Below are positions 36,101 through 47,700 of a DNA stretch of 64,000 bases, one piece after another; the first letter of the stretch is position 1, and every line of letters begins with the position of its first letter. The notes below the pieces were generated by a model. That model saw only the letters and a program-made list of their open reading frames with translations, searched no databases and had not been told where the DNA came from. This DNA is from Cucumis sativus. Its lineage: Eukaryota > Streptophyta > Magnoliopsida > Cucurbitales > Cucurbitaceae. The stretch spans positions 12,338,001 through 12,402,000 of the forward strand of contig NC_026656.2 of the NCBI RefSeq assembly GCF_000004075.3. Direction: 5' to 3'. Both the position numbers and the translations under genes were made by a program.

Positions 36101-38865
36101 TCAACGGAAGCTAGAAAGGCAACGGCCCAACACCATAAGAATTCACGTCGAGTTCGTTATTTTTGTGTGTGCCTTCAACCAAAACATGAGCATAGACCAA
36201 TAACAGAAAAGGTTCAAATTTTGAAGCCGCAAAGAAATCATGAATTAACCCTCTCCAGCATCTAAAAACCACATTACATCACGCACGAGTTGAAGGACTA
36301 AACTACAAAAATACCCAATGCTTATGCTTATAGGAACAAAAATATCATTTTAAAAAATGCAGAATTACAATTATTTTAAAGAAATAATAAAATAAAACTT
36401 GAATGAAAGTATCTAGAGGGTGTGAATCTTACTTCAGCAGATGCTTAAAATCTTGCTTTCCCAAGACACGCAAATCATCACAAAGTGCCTTAACCTGTCA
36501 GAGAATAGGCATTTAGTGAATAAAGTTCCCAATTGATGATTGGAACCTTCAAAAAAATAAATGCTTAATATACAATACCTCTTCAGTTGTTAAATCATGA
36601 TCCTTAATCGGCAAAGAATCAGGATCATCAAAAGCTATACAAGTCACAGTTCCTAAGACCTCGAGAGGAGAATCTGACCAGATGAAATTAGATGCAGAAG
36701 ACACTTTCCGAAGAGTCGTTGCACCATCTTCATATCTATCATCACAACAAACAAGAAATAAATGAACAGTCCTTCACGGGCAAAAAGATGACAGATGATC
36801 ACTGGCGATCCAATGACCCCCATGCATCCCCCCCCCCCCCCCCCACATAAAACAGGTCTTTCTAAATTAAAACAGTTCAATAGTTGCTGGCCTGCTTTTT
36901 GGTAATCTATAAATTGTAAGTCAAACATGAGCATAACAAACAACATAACATATAACTATGCCCTTAAAATGAGGAATTACCCATCACGATGTCTCTTTTG
37001 TTTTGTTCCTCTCAGTACATCCACAACCTACACACAAAAAATAATGTGACGTAAATTATTAACGCTGATGATGAATGGCATATGAACTAAGTATGCAAAT
37101 AAAACAGCACACGGTCTATTAGAATCCCACATAACAAGGATTATCTCAAGAACAAAGGATGAACTCAAGAACGGTTGAATAACATTCAAATATGAAAATA
37201 TATTTTAGAATATAACAAGAACAAGTAACAAAGTAACCCTAGCGTTTTCGAGAGGGCTGGACTCTCCCAAGGTTCCCTTACAAGAAAATCCTTCTACAAA
37301 AACTCTTCACATCTCTCCCCAACCCCTCTCCTACTATTTATAACAAAAACACCTAACTAACTTACTAACTATTTACTAATATGCCCCGTCTAATAACCAT
37401 CTTCATTTTCTACTAATAATCCACTATTTTCCTATCTAGGGTCCTTATACAGTCACACACATTAGCTACATTTGGGTGTAGCAACAATTACCTTCTGTTG
37501 GGGTTCTATAGATCCTTGAAAGAGGTATTTCACATCAAGGAGACGAGGATCAATCTTTGCAGGAGCCTTATACCTAATACCCAAAACATATATTTCTGCA
37601 GATGCAGATCGACTTGCAGCTGGTTTGTCAACCTCAACCTTTTCAAATAACTGCAATGCCATTTAAATGCTAATAAATATCAGAAATACAGAAACAAATG
37701 ACTATGACATCAAATTAGAGTAGAAATTACCTGCTTCATACAATATAGGACAGAACTGTAATCTTGTGACCTAAAAACCTGAAAGGGAAAGAGCAAATAA
37801 GCAATTGGAAGCTATTCATATTTGTGATGGAAAAATTTTAAAAAAATAAAAGTTCTTGTGAGTTCCTGATCCACACATAACCAATACGAGAATAAGAACG
37901 GTCCAATTTCTTTTAGTAGATATTGACAATGCGGTGATTTAACATTGATCTAGGACATTAGCCAGAGGCCCAGAACGTTCCCCTATCAAATGGTCCAATA
38001 GTAATGGCTCAACCAGTAAATTTCAATTATCTTAAAATTTTCATTCAAATTCTAAATATCTCTTAATTGTACTTAAAACTTTGAGGGGGGAATTCTCAAC
38101 TGCATGATAATACAATACTCACATCATTGACTCTAGAGCAAAGGAACCTAAAATTAAAAGATGTAGATCCATCAAATTATCTTCCCTCATCATGGATGTA
38201 ACGAATTGCAAACAGAATCAACAGAAGAAATGAAAGAATAAAGTTTACTTGAACGAAGTAAGAGAAAAATTAGTAACATATAAACCGAGCGTAAGTTAAG
38301 ACAACTACCCATTGAAATGATAATCAACAATGAACAATATGAAGCTCAGAGGATTACAGAACAAAAGAATACCTAATATGAAAAAACCCACCTTGGTAAC
38401 AAATGTACCCTTGGGAGCCAACAACTGAGTAGCTAATCTGACAGAGTCAATAACCAACGAATTCTGAGCCATAGCCTCCTGCGCCCAAGCACCACCAACA
38501 TTGGGCGAACCATCGTGCAAGATCAAATCAAAAGCAGCGCACCCCTTTTCGCTCATAATCTTCTTGAGCCTGGCTTTACACTCCGGCTTGGTGATATCTT
38601 GCTCGAAAGCAACAGCACCGCGGACGGGAGCAATGGGAACCAAATCAACACCGACGACGAGACTACCGACAGGAACCCGCTCGACGGCGACTTGCATCCA
38701 ACCACCAGGGGCGGCGCAAAGATCGAGGACGGCATGGGAAGAACGGAGGAAGTTGTATTTGGAATCGAGCTGGGCGAGTTTCCACGAGGCACGAGAGCGA
38801 TAGCCATGCTCTTTGGCAAGGCGATAGTACTTGTCCAAACGATGCTTTCCCTTGACTTTGCCCAT
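33141..38865 (-). CDS. SPB1: SPB1-type AdoMet-dependent rRNA methyltransferase
   Basis: Nucleolar FtsJ/RrmJ-family 2'-O-methyltransferase that modifies 25S rRNA during 60S subunit assembly. Eleven coding exons: 38865-38392, 37778-37731, 37650-37492, 37027-36981, 36735-36579, 36494-36433, 35589-35400, 34966-34877, 34777-34635, 34525-34399 and 34211-33141, giving 855 residues. The N-terminus MGKVKGKHRLDKYYRLA is diagnostic. The SAM loop DLCAAPGGW is at 48-56. The K-D-K-E catalytic tetrad is Lys29, Asp118 (HDGSPN), Lys158 (TFVTK) and Glu193 (SAEIY). The middle has a DUF3381-like region, then KKKRAKKLLAKRKAK and long acidic stretches. The 1071-base last exon holds the Spb1 C-terminal domain (KWFSQDIF near its start) and a basic tail rich in Lys and Gly. 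The ATG at 38877 would add four residues (MNSS); the conserved start is preferred. Confidence 0.96.
36828..36844 (+). repeat. 17-base poly-C run in an SPB1 intron
   Basis: Seventeen uninterrupted C residues lie in the intron between exons 36981-37027 and 36579-36735. In the SPB1 pre-mRNA this is a run of 17 G. Such runs are rare in AT-rich plant DNA and prone to length change or sequencing error. Confidence 0.85.
37118..37462 (-). mobile_element. Copia-like solo LTR relic in an SPB1 intron
   Basis: Read on the minus strand (the SPB1 sense), it runs TGTGTGACTGTATAAGG, then a TATA-like GTTATAAATAG, then TTGGGAGAGTCCAGCCCTC, an AT-rich tail and GGGATTCTAATAGA. This order of core promoter, conserved GGGAGAG box and terminal region is that of a copia-type LTR. 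No internal domain or second LTR is present. It fills most of the 464-base intron (37028-37491). Confidence 0.5.
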
Positions 38866-38912
38866 GCTGGAATTCAATCGGAGTTTCGAGGAATTCGCCG
38901 GCGACGGCGCTG

Positions 38913-38920
38913 TAGGGTTT
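38913..38920 (-). promoter_or_regulatory. Telo-box in the SPB1 leader
   Basis: AAACCCTA on the minus strand lies 48 bases upstream of the SPB1 start codon. Telo-boxes are recurrent in promoters and leaders of plant ribosome-biogenesis genes, which fits this gene. Function is inferred. Confidence 0.5.
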
Positions 38921-38989
38921 TAGGTTTAGAAAGAAAAATAAAAGAGAGGTTTTTAGGTTTTTATTGCTCCTCCGAATAACGCTCACATG

Positions 38990-40059
38990 GTTTTTTTTAA
39001 TATTTTGCACAATTATATTTATTTATTTAGACTTCTTCGGAGCCTTTCCATTTTTTTCATTTTCTTTTAAACAATGAATGAAACAAGAAAATGTTTACAC
39101 CATATCAAAAAATCTTCCATCAATTGCTTATCTATCTTTACGCATCTATAGTCATTCATCACTGTATATGCGATTAGTTGTTTAAATTTTAGTACACGAC
39201 CCTCATGTGACAGAAATTAAGAGATGACAAAAAAAAAAAATTGAAAGAGAAATGAAGAAATCTCGAACACGAAAAAGTGAAAATATGAAGAATGCGAATG
39301 AATTCAATACTCATCCCGAAAAATTTAAAATCAACAAGGACAAATATCAAATTTATGAAAAACAACGGTAATCATGCGTTTTTATTTTTTATTACATGAA
39401 TTGTAAATATTTTTTGATTTTTTTTCTACATGTAAATTAACTTTTCTCTTTTCTATTTTTAAATTTGATCAAGTATGTTGGGTAACTAAATTTATTTTTT
39501 GTTTGTGAAAAAACAAAATGTATTTCTCTTTAAGTTTCTATGTTTCATTTTTATTTTATTTCATAATATCAAAAAAGAAGAAAAATAAAATTAATTTTTG
39601 GTATTCTTATTTCTCATTAGAACTCCACGCGGCCACCCTTATCTTCGGTCGTTGCTCGTCTACCGCACCTCATCATAGTCACTACATGCGATGCCAACCA
39701 ACGACCAATCGACCTCTATTCGAGTAGAACCATCCTTCCCCACGTTGGATTCGCAAAGCCCAAGTCAGTCTCGTCCATCCTCTGCTCCGTCCCTCAGTTG
39801 TTGATGGTTCTACCTTGTGTCATGGCTGCTCATAGATGAGGTTAAGTTTGGTGAGTTTGGGATGAGATTTGTGATACCCATTAAAGGTTGTATGACCAAT
39901 CGGTTTGGAATAAGTGGGTTTGACATTTGAAGCCAAACTCATGTTTGGACAGTTTGAATAAAATTTCTCAGATAAAGAAACCAAATCTATGGGTTTAGAA
40001 TATGTGTTTCTTTTTTTGTAATGTCATATGTTTTGAAAAAATTGTCACAAGCTCTTATT
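38990..40059. other. Intergenic, no gene; GC-richer patch at 39620-39860
   Basis: AT-rich DNA upstream of SPB1. The patch at about 39620-39860 has a more balanced composition and a short open frame without recognisable domains. It could be transposon debris. Confidence 0.35.
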
Positions 40060-40440
40060 AATGATCATTGACAACAAATATTAGCCAACTTCACGATCAA
40101 CCATGATGATCGATCATGATCAATGACGTTCACGATGATAGTCGCATTTAGATTGTCTTGACCGTTGATTATTGATCGCTAATGACCAATCATCTTGATC
40201 GTTGGTGATCTACAACTTTGGACGTTACTGTCGTCGGGTGAACATCCTGATCGACAACGACCAATCGTTGTCATTAATTATCGAAGTCGTGCCTATTAAC
40301 ATATGGTCATAGTGATGGTCAATGACCAATAGCCATGATCCTTGGCGACCGGTTGTCACGATATGATCGACGACCAACCAATCGTCTTAAAAATTGACAA
40401 CCGTTGACAGTTTTCACTATTGATCAACGACGGTCTTCAC
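40060..40440. repeat. Degenerate GATC/CAATCG-rich repeat tract
   Basis: Words such as GATCATGATCAATGACG, GACCAATCATCTTGATCG, CGACGACCAACCAATCG and TGATCAACGACGG recur on both strands, spaced by roughly 15-40 bases. No clean unit length is visible. It looks like an old, shuffled short tandem repeat with many self-complementary GATC cores. Confidence 0.55.
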
Positions 40441-40818
40441 CAAGACTTTATACACTCTTTCTCACGAGTTTGAATAAAAAAATTGTCAAAACTCCAAACA
40501 TCACCTCTGGTGACCACTGTCGGCCGACCATTAGGTGTCATTTCTGACAACTCCGTCGACAAACTTCCTACCACTAACTCTAGCAACCATTGCCGCAAAC
40601 CTTGAAAACTAATAAAAATGAATTTTTGAAAACTTTTCTTCTTAGTCATCCTAAATAAGTGTTTAATTTAATTACAATAATATTCTTTTTAAATATGCAT
40701 TTTTTTTCATTCTTCTACTTTATTTTAGAGTTTTTTTAAGGATTTTTTCTAAAAATAATGTAAAATTTGAAACATATATAAAAAATAGGGTGGATGCAAA
40801 ACTATTTTTAAAAATGAT

Positions 40819-42090
40819 GTACACGACTTTCATGTAGTGGATCCCACATATTCTATTTTTTCCTTATGTTTATATTTATATTACACTGGGCCCCATATTT
40901 TTTTATTTTCTCATTATTTATATACGTGGGTCCCACACACTTCACTTTTTCTCATTATTTATATATACATACTCACATAATAATATATATATATTATACA
41001 TTCAAATTCTAAAAATATCTTTATTTATTAAATTATTTTATTTTTTATTTTTTCTTTATATATATTTAAATATCACAATCTTCAAATTTTCTTATTAAGT
41101 TCATTTTTCTAATTTAATTTAATTCTTTCTTAATCAAAATTATACATATTTTTTTTTTCCAATTTTCAATTTTTTTAAAAAATCTCATATATTAACGAAA
41201 CATGTTATTAAAAATATATTAAACAAATTAAAAGAGTAATAATAATAATTGAGATAAATTAAAATTACTAATAATAATAATAATAATAACACTTGAAGTC
41301 ACTCAATTGATAATTGAATAAAAAGAAATTTATGTTTATGGCAAAAGGAAAAAAACAAGAATTTGTTCGAGTACAAATTAAATTTAAAAACTTAACCGAT
41401 AATTTTCAATTGCAAATTTATTGTTATTATTATTTTTAGAGTACATTTCAACTTATTTCTATTACTATTATTATTTTATTTGTTTAATATATTTTTTAAT
41501 AACATATTTGGTTAATATATGTGTTTTTTTAAACAGAAAATTAGAAAAAGATATATATAATTTTGGTTAAGAAATAATTAAATTAAATTATAAAAGATGA
41601 ATTAATAAGAAAAATTGGAGATTGAGATATTAAATATATATATATATATATATATGATTATTATTACTTCTATTTTTATTTGTTTAATATATTTTTAATA
41701 ACATATTTGTTAATATATGAGTTTGTTTAAAAAAATTAAAAATTGGAAAAGAAGATATGTGTAATTTTGATTAAGAAAAATTTAAATTAAAGTAGAAAAA
41801 TGAATTTAATAAGAAAAATTGAAGATGGAAGATTGTGATATTTAAATATATATAAAGAAAAAATAAAAAATTAATTAATTTAATAAAGAAAGATATTTTT
41901 AGAATTTGAATGTTTAATATATATATTATTATGTGAGTATGTATATATAAATAATGAGAAAAAGTGAAGTGTGTGGGACCCACGTATATAAATAATGAGA
42001 AAATAAAAAAAATATGGGGCCAGTGTAGTATAAATATAAAAATAAAGAAAAAATAGAATATGTGGGGTCCACTACATGGAAGTCGTGTAC
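40819..42090. repeat. Large foldback inverted repeat
   Basis: The left arm (about 40819-41255) and the right arm (about 41665-42090) are reverse complements over some 430 bases with modest divergence. The outer ends are GTACACGACTTTCATGTAG on the left and CTACATGGAAGTCGTGTAC on the right. Internal landmarks mirror each other, for example ACGTGGGTCCCACACACTTC versus GAAGTGTGTGGGACCCACGT. The loop holds a further partial copy of the right arm (41455-41645). There is no coding capacity. It resembles a foldback element or MITE-derived hairpin. No clear target duplication was found. Confidence 0.85.
41455..41645. repeat. Partial extra copy of the foldback right arm
   Basis: This repeats the first part of the right arm (41665-41850) in the same orientation. 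Shared words include TTTGTTTAATATATTTTT, AATAACATATTTG, GATGAATTAATAAG-like and AAGAAAAATTGGAGAT-like. It ends at a TA dinucleotide tract (about 41634-41655), which may have aided the duplication. Confidence 0.7.
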
Positions 42091-43478
42091 GGAGTATATG
42101 ACTTCACCTCAAATCACCTATTTTTTAAAAAAATCATTTTTTTAATACTAATAATTATTATGTCATTTTTTTAATTCTCTTTTCCCTTTGTTTTTTTTGT
42201 TTAAAATTAGTCTATCCTTCATTTTATGATATTTTATTTATTTTGTTATATTTTTATGGTGAAAATTGATAACTTATCTATAATGATGTCAATTATCAAT
42301 CAAGTAATTAATATATTGGTAATATAGTAGAAATTGTAAATATATATCACACATACAATTTAATTTTTAGTTTAATATTATTTTTTATTTTTTTATTGGT
42401 CAATTTAACTAGAAGACTTGGAACTTATTTGGATTGACTTAAGAAAAAAAGTGCTTAAAAAAAAACTCAATTTTATTTAAACTCTTTTGATAAAGACATA
42501 TTAAAATACATTCTATGCATATTATAGAAAAACAACCATAACTATGGCTAAATGTATTTCGATTTTGTATGACCCTTTTGGCTATGTTTATTTTGAAACA
42601 TATTAGACCAATTTTAATATTGTTTAACTAAAACCTTCATAAACTTCATTTGATTACATGACTTGACTTATTATATTTCATGAATGATTTATAATATTTC
42701 TAATTAGACAATTCATGTTAATGCAAAATGTAATCAAACCGATTGTTATTGAATATTAAAATTTCTTGGATTGACTTGGATTGACAAAATCATTAATTTA
42801 ATTTTATTTAAGTTTAGGTTGGTTCATTTGAGATTTTATTTTGCAACAAATAATTGTTCGCTAAGCTAAGGTAGTAGATTTGTACTATCCGATCTTGGAA
42901 TAAAGATTAAATTATACTATATGAATTATGACTTGCATTGTCATAATTAAAATCCATCGATAGGCTTAAGTGAGAGTTTGACTGAAATTGTGTTAATTTA
43001 TTTATTTGACTTAATATGTAAGGTTTATTTTTGGAAGTAGTTTTTTTACTTGGTTTGGCAAACTCTTATTTTTAGATTGTTTGTTTTTACGTAATATTTA
43101 ATATTTTCCTTTGATTTTAAAGTTTGAAAATGTTATTTATTTTAAATAATGACTTTAGCTTAGATCTAAAATGTCGAGTCATTACGATTAGTTTAGTGAA
43201 TATAAAACTATTGTTTGAATTGGATGAAAAAATATGCTATAGAAATAAAGTACATCAACTTTTTATGTAGGTCACTCATACATCATATCATAATACACTC
43301 GTATTTCTAAATCTTTGTCGACATATTAATATTTCCAAATTTAAACATAAGTAATGAATGGATATTTCCTACCTAGAGAATCTACCAAATACAAATGCAC
43401 AAAAGATGGTTTTCGTGATCAAAGTTCATTTATAAACTTTTCTTTTAGTTTTCTATAATTTTTTGAGAAACTGGAATG
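42091..43478. other. Intergenic, nothing recognised
   Basis: AT-rich sequence with no supported coding, RNA or transposon feature. Confidence 0.4.
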
Positions 43479-43722
43479 GTTGACTATTTTAGCAATAATA
43501 ATTAAGGATATAGCAATATTTTAAAAAAATTACAAATATAGCAAAATTATCACTGTTAGACTTGTATCGCTGATAGACCAATATTTGCAACATGATATAT
43601 CATTGATAGAATTTAACAAATTTTGCTATATTTACAAATTTTTTAAAATTGTGTTATATACTTAATTAATTTGAATTTAATTGCTAAATTTGCAACTATT
43701 CTTAATTTTATTAAAAAAATGC
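43479..43722 (+). repeat. Dispersed MITE-like repeat, copy 1
   Basis: It begins TTTTAGCAATAATAATTAAGG, has ATCACTG..AGACTTGTATCGC and a GATAGAcc...TTGATAGA core, and ends TTAATTTGAATTTAATTGC followed by AAATTTGCAACT. Its two ends are diverged inverted repeats (TAGCAATA... against TAGCAATT...). A longer, very similar copy is at 53376-53660 in the same orientation, and a degraded relative is at 59259-59645. Confidence 0.75.
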
Positions 43723-44793
43723 AAGTCGAAATTGACATTTTATTGATATTTCTATCAAAAATTTCATATTTTAACGTTGCATAAATATTTTCAAAAGTTA
43801 AATAAACCAACACAATCTTTACTCTAATTTTTCAAGAACGTATTAGTAACGTGGTCCAACCCATGTCACTCATATGCTAATTGACACACATGACTCATCC
43901 AGATGTCCAAATTTATGTTAAATCGCATGCACAAGTTTTCTTTTTTCTAGTTTGGTTTTTAATTTGATTTTTTTTTCATCGATCCCTCTTAGGACAAGAG
44001 ATAACGAGGAATGAAACAACTCTCTTCAAAAGGAATAAGAGCTAGATGAAAAAATCACTTTAGAAAAATGAGTAACATATAACATTTATAAGAAAATAAA
44101 ACTTCAAATAAGTTAGAAATTATATGACTCAAAGATTGTTCAATTGAATTTAATTCTAACTCCTTCCAAGATTCAAACCATCATCCCAAGTAGCTAGGAT
44201 ATGTTATAAACTATCGACAATGACTTTAGTCTCTAAGACTTTGACGGGTTTAGCTTTCTAATCAGAAAATATGTTAGCATTAGTTTTAGAAATGCATGTT
44301 AACCCATTCTTTAACAGAATCCAAACCTCCAATAATTCTCACCAAAAAATTGTTATATCTTTTCTTTATGATGCATTCTCTTTGTATAATGGCTTAGGAG
44401 ACGGAATACTCTCAATATCATCATCAATAGACACAGAGTTCCAACCCACATGTGATTGGGATATTCTACAAGAAAACTGCAGGGGCCAGAAAAAGAAAGG
44501 GTGGGAAGATGAGAATCAGAAGCAAACAAAAAATTCAAATGACGCTCTGCGATCGGACAGGATTACAACGTGTATTAAACTGAGTTTCTACAACAGCAGT
44601 CCTTCAGTTAATCATAAAGGAATTGGCATAACCATGTCCTGTGCATCATCAATTCAATGATTAAATCCATATGCAATCTTAACTACAAGTAATTTTAATG
44701 GAAAAAATTTTCTGCTACTGTGAACATTCGAGTCTCTAAATTTCTCCCTCAATTCAGTACTTGTACTAATTGCTGTAAATAATAAGCCACAGA
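43723..44793. other. RER1 downstream flank, no gene
   Basis: Intergenic DNA plus the RER1 3' untranslated region. Short open frames at 44271-44660 (plus) and 44353-44538 (minus) show no domain and are taken as chance. Confidence 0.4.
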
Positions 44794-47700
44794 TCAATCA
44801 TCGCTGGTGACAACGCTACTTGCAGAAGGTTTCTTGCCACCATGCTTCTGCAAAATATTAAAACTTAAAACAATGTTTCCACAACACGAAAGATTTATCA
44901 AAAGCAAGAATAACAAACTCTTAACAACAGTGTAATGGATAAGAAGTACTTGATAGGTCACCTGCTTCCCAAAACTAAACGGTAGGTATTTGTACTTGAT
45001 CATATGAGAAATCTGACGCCTCATTGTCAGGACAAAAAGGACAATCCAGTAACAAAGTAAAATAGGCCAGAAGACGGGAACATCAAATATGGAGAAGAAG
45101 GTCATAACAAAGGCAATGCAAAAGGCCTTTGTAAAAGAGTACCTACAAATACAAATTTTCATTTTCTATGAGAAATAAACAAACACTTAATAACTTCCAA
45201 AAAGGAAATGTGTTATGGGGTCAGGCAAGAAGGTCGATTCCGAAGAGTGCAAAAGTAGTAATCAATTGAAGATTCAAAAAATCTAATAACAGAAGAGAAC
45301 TACCATAAACACACAAGTAAAACTGTGTCTTAACAGTATCCATTAATCAACCACGAGGCAAATAATAAATATTTCTGAAGTTTACAAAATTCCACAATAA
45401 GAAATTATTTTAAAAAGCAGTAACACATGTTCCACACCCTTCCATGATCTGAAGGGGATGGCAGAGGTCTTCCAAAAGAAAAAATTAATGCAAGAAAGGG
45501 AGAAAGTTTAGAGAATCAAGGAAATCTTTCTGTTCGTCGGTATAAACTAGAAGAAACTTAGAGGAAGGCCTCTCCCTTAAGGTGCAAAAAGGAATAGATA
45601 TTATCTTGTAAACGCGTTAACGCCATTATGCCTCTGGGCAAGACATCTGGATCAAGTCCTTATTGCTAATGAATTGATTGAAAATTATAGAGCTAGAAAC
45701 AAAAGTGTGCTTTTTAAGATTGACTATGAAAAAAGCTTACAATTAAGTGGATTGGGATTTATTGATAATGATTTGGAGAAGAAGAGTTTTGGGTAAAAGT
45801 GGAGGACATCGATGTGCGGTTGTCTAAGAAATATGAGTTACTTTTTTCTCGGTAATGGGAGTCCTAAAAGTAAAGTGGTGGTCAAGAGGTCTCAGGCAGG
45901 GAAACCCTTTATCCCCCTTTTTGTTCTTTTTAGTGGTGACGTTCTCTGTAAAATTCTTGGCAAAAAAGTGTGGTTGGCAAGAACCCTGAGCCCTTTGAAG
46001 TAAGGGATGATAAGGTAGCCCTCTCTCATATTCAATTCACTGATGATATGCTTTTTCCTACTCTGGCAAGGAGGAATTGTTTTTGATCTTGAACCATATT
46101 TGGCTTCTTTGAAAAGATGTTTGGGTTGAGGATTAACAGGTGGACAAGTTCAGCATTATGAGCCTCAATAGTGACAGAGGAGAAGATTATTGTGGGCGAA
46201 GATGGTGGGGGTGAGGTTGGTAATCTACCTTCTTCCTACCTTGGTTTGCCCCTTGGTTGTAAACCAAGTTCGATGGCATTTGGGATCCGATGGTGGATAA
46301 TGTGCAAAGTCAGTTAGCCTCTAGGAAACAGGACTTCTTTTCCAAAGCAGTGTGTACACCTTACTTTAATTAGATCGGTGTTGAGTGCCCCTATCTATTT
46401 TTTGCTCCCTTTTTAGAGCTCGTGCAAGGTTTGTCAAAGCTTGGAGAAGTTGATGTGTGATTTTCAATAGAAAAGAAGGAAAACAGAAGGGGTTGCATTT
46501 GATTAGATGGGAGGATGGGAGGTCATTGAGAGACCAGTTGGGGAGGGAGAGTTGGGAATTTAAGAATTAGGGTTAGTAAACACGACCCCCACTATTTTGA
46601 TTGGCTGCCTAAGGGGGTTAAATGGATATCATCGAAACTTGTGGAAGATTATTTTGAAAGAGCCCCCTTCATTTATTCATTTTGTTCGTTGTGTGGTGGG
46701 GGAGAGGGAAAGATACCTATTTTTGGGAAGACCATTGAGTGGAGGAGAGGCCTCTTTGTTCTTTGTTCCCTCAGCCGTATCTCTTGTTAGCTACCAAAAA
46801 ACAATTTTGTTGATGATTTTCTAGGGAGACTGCGAGATCCTTTTCCTTTTCCTTTTCCTTTCCTTTCAGGTTCTGTCGTGAGAAATGGTGGTGGTGGCTG
46901 CTCTTCTTTCTTTACTTTAGGGTCACCCTTCTAGACTTGGGAGAAGAGATGTGAGGATCTGGAACCTGATCCTTTTGAGGAGTTCTTGGCTAGGCTAACA
47001 TGATGGATCGACTTAAGAGGAAGTTGCCTTCCTTCATGGGTCCTTTCTATTGCATTCTTTGTCAAGGCTGAGGAAGAGCAGAGCACATTCTTTGTCGTTG
47101 TGAGTTAGTCAGCTTGGTTTGTGATTCTTTGTTTCAAACTTTTTGCATTATGGTTGCAAGGCACACAGATGTTGGAGCGTTGCTCAAGAATTCCCTTCTT
47201 AACTTGCCCCATGGGGAGAAATGCCACTTTCTATGGCTTCCGAGTGTGTCTGCTATCTTGTAGGCAGTGTGGAGTGAGCGGAAGAATAGAATTTAGAGGT
47301 GTGGAGAGGGTCCCTAGCAAGATTTTATCCCTTCTTAAATATCATGTTTCTTTGTGGCTTCGATTTTGAAGGCTTTTCAAAACAATTCTTAGGTGGTATT
47401 CTATAGGTGGTTATTTTACACACACACACACACATTTGAGATGATTACCTAACAAAGAGGTTAATATTTAGAACCATTGTACAGCAAGAAATAAACATAG
47501 AAAGAAGATAGGAAATGAAGCTAAAAGGGAAAAAGGATAAAAGGAAAAAAGAAAGTATTAACCTACACTACATAGTAAGACTAAATGAGACCAGGTTCCT
47601 CTATAACCATCCAAAATTTCAATGAAAACCAATAATATACATTCTTCTTCCAAACAACACTTGTATCTTTCCCTGTCTTGCTTAAATAACTGAGCCGCAG

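Noticed and set aside
38501..38979. Plus- and minus-strand open frames over the SPB1 first exon
   Set aside because: Shadows of the FtsJ-domain exon; only the MGKVKGK frame has conserved motifs.
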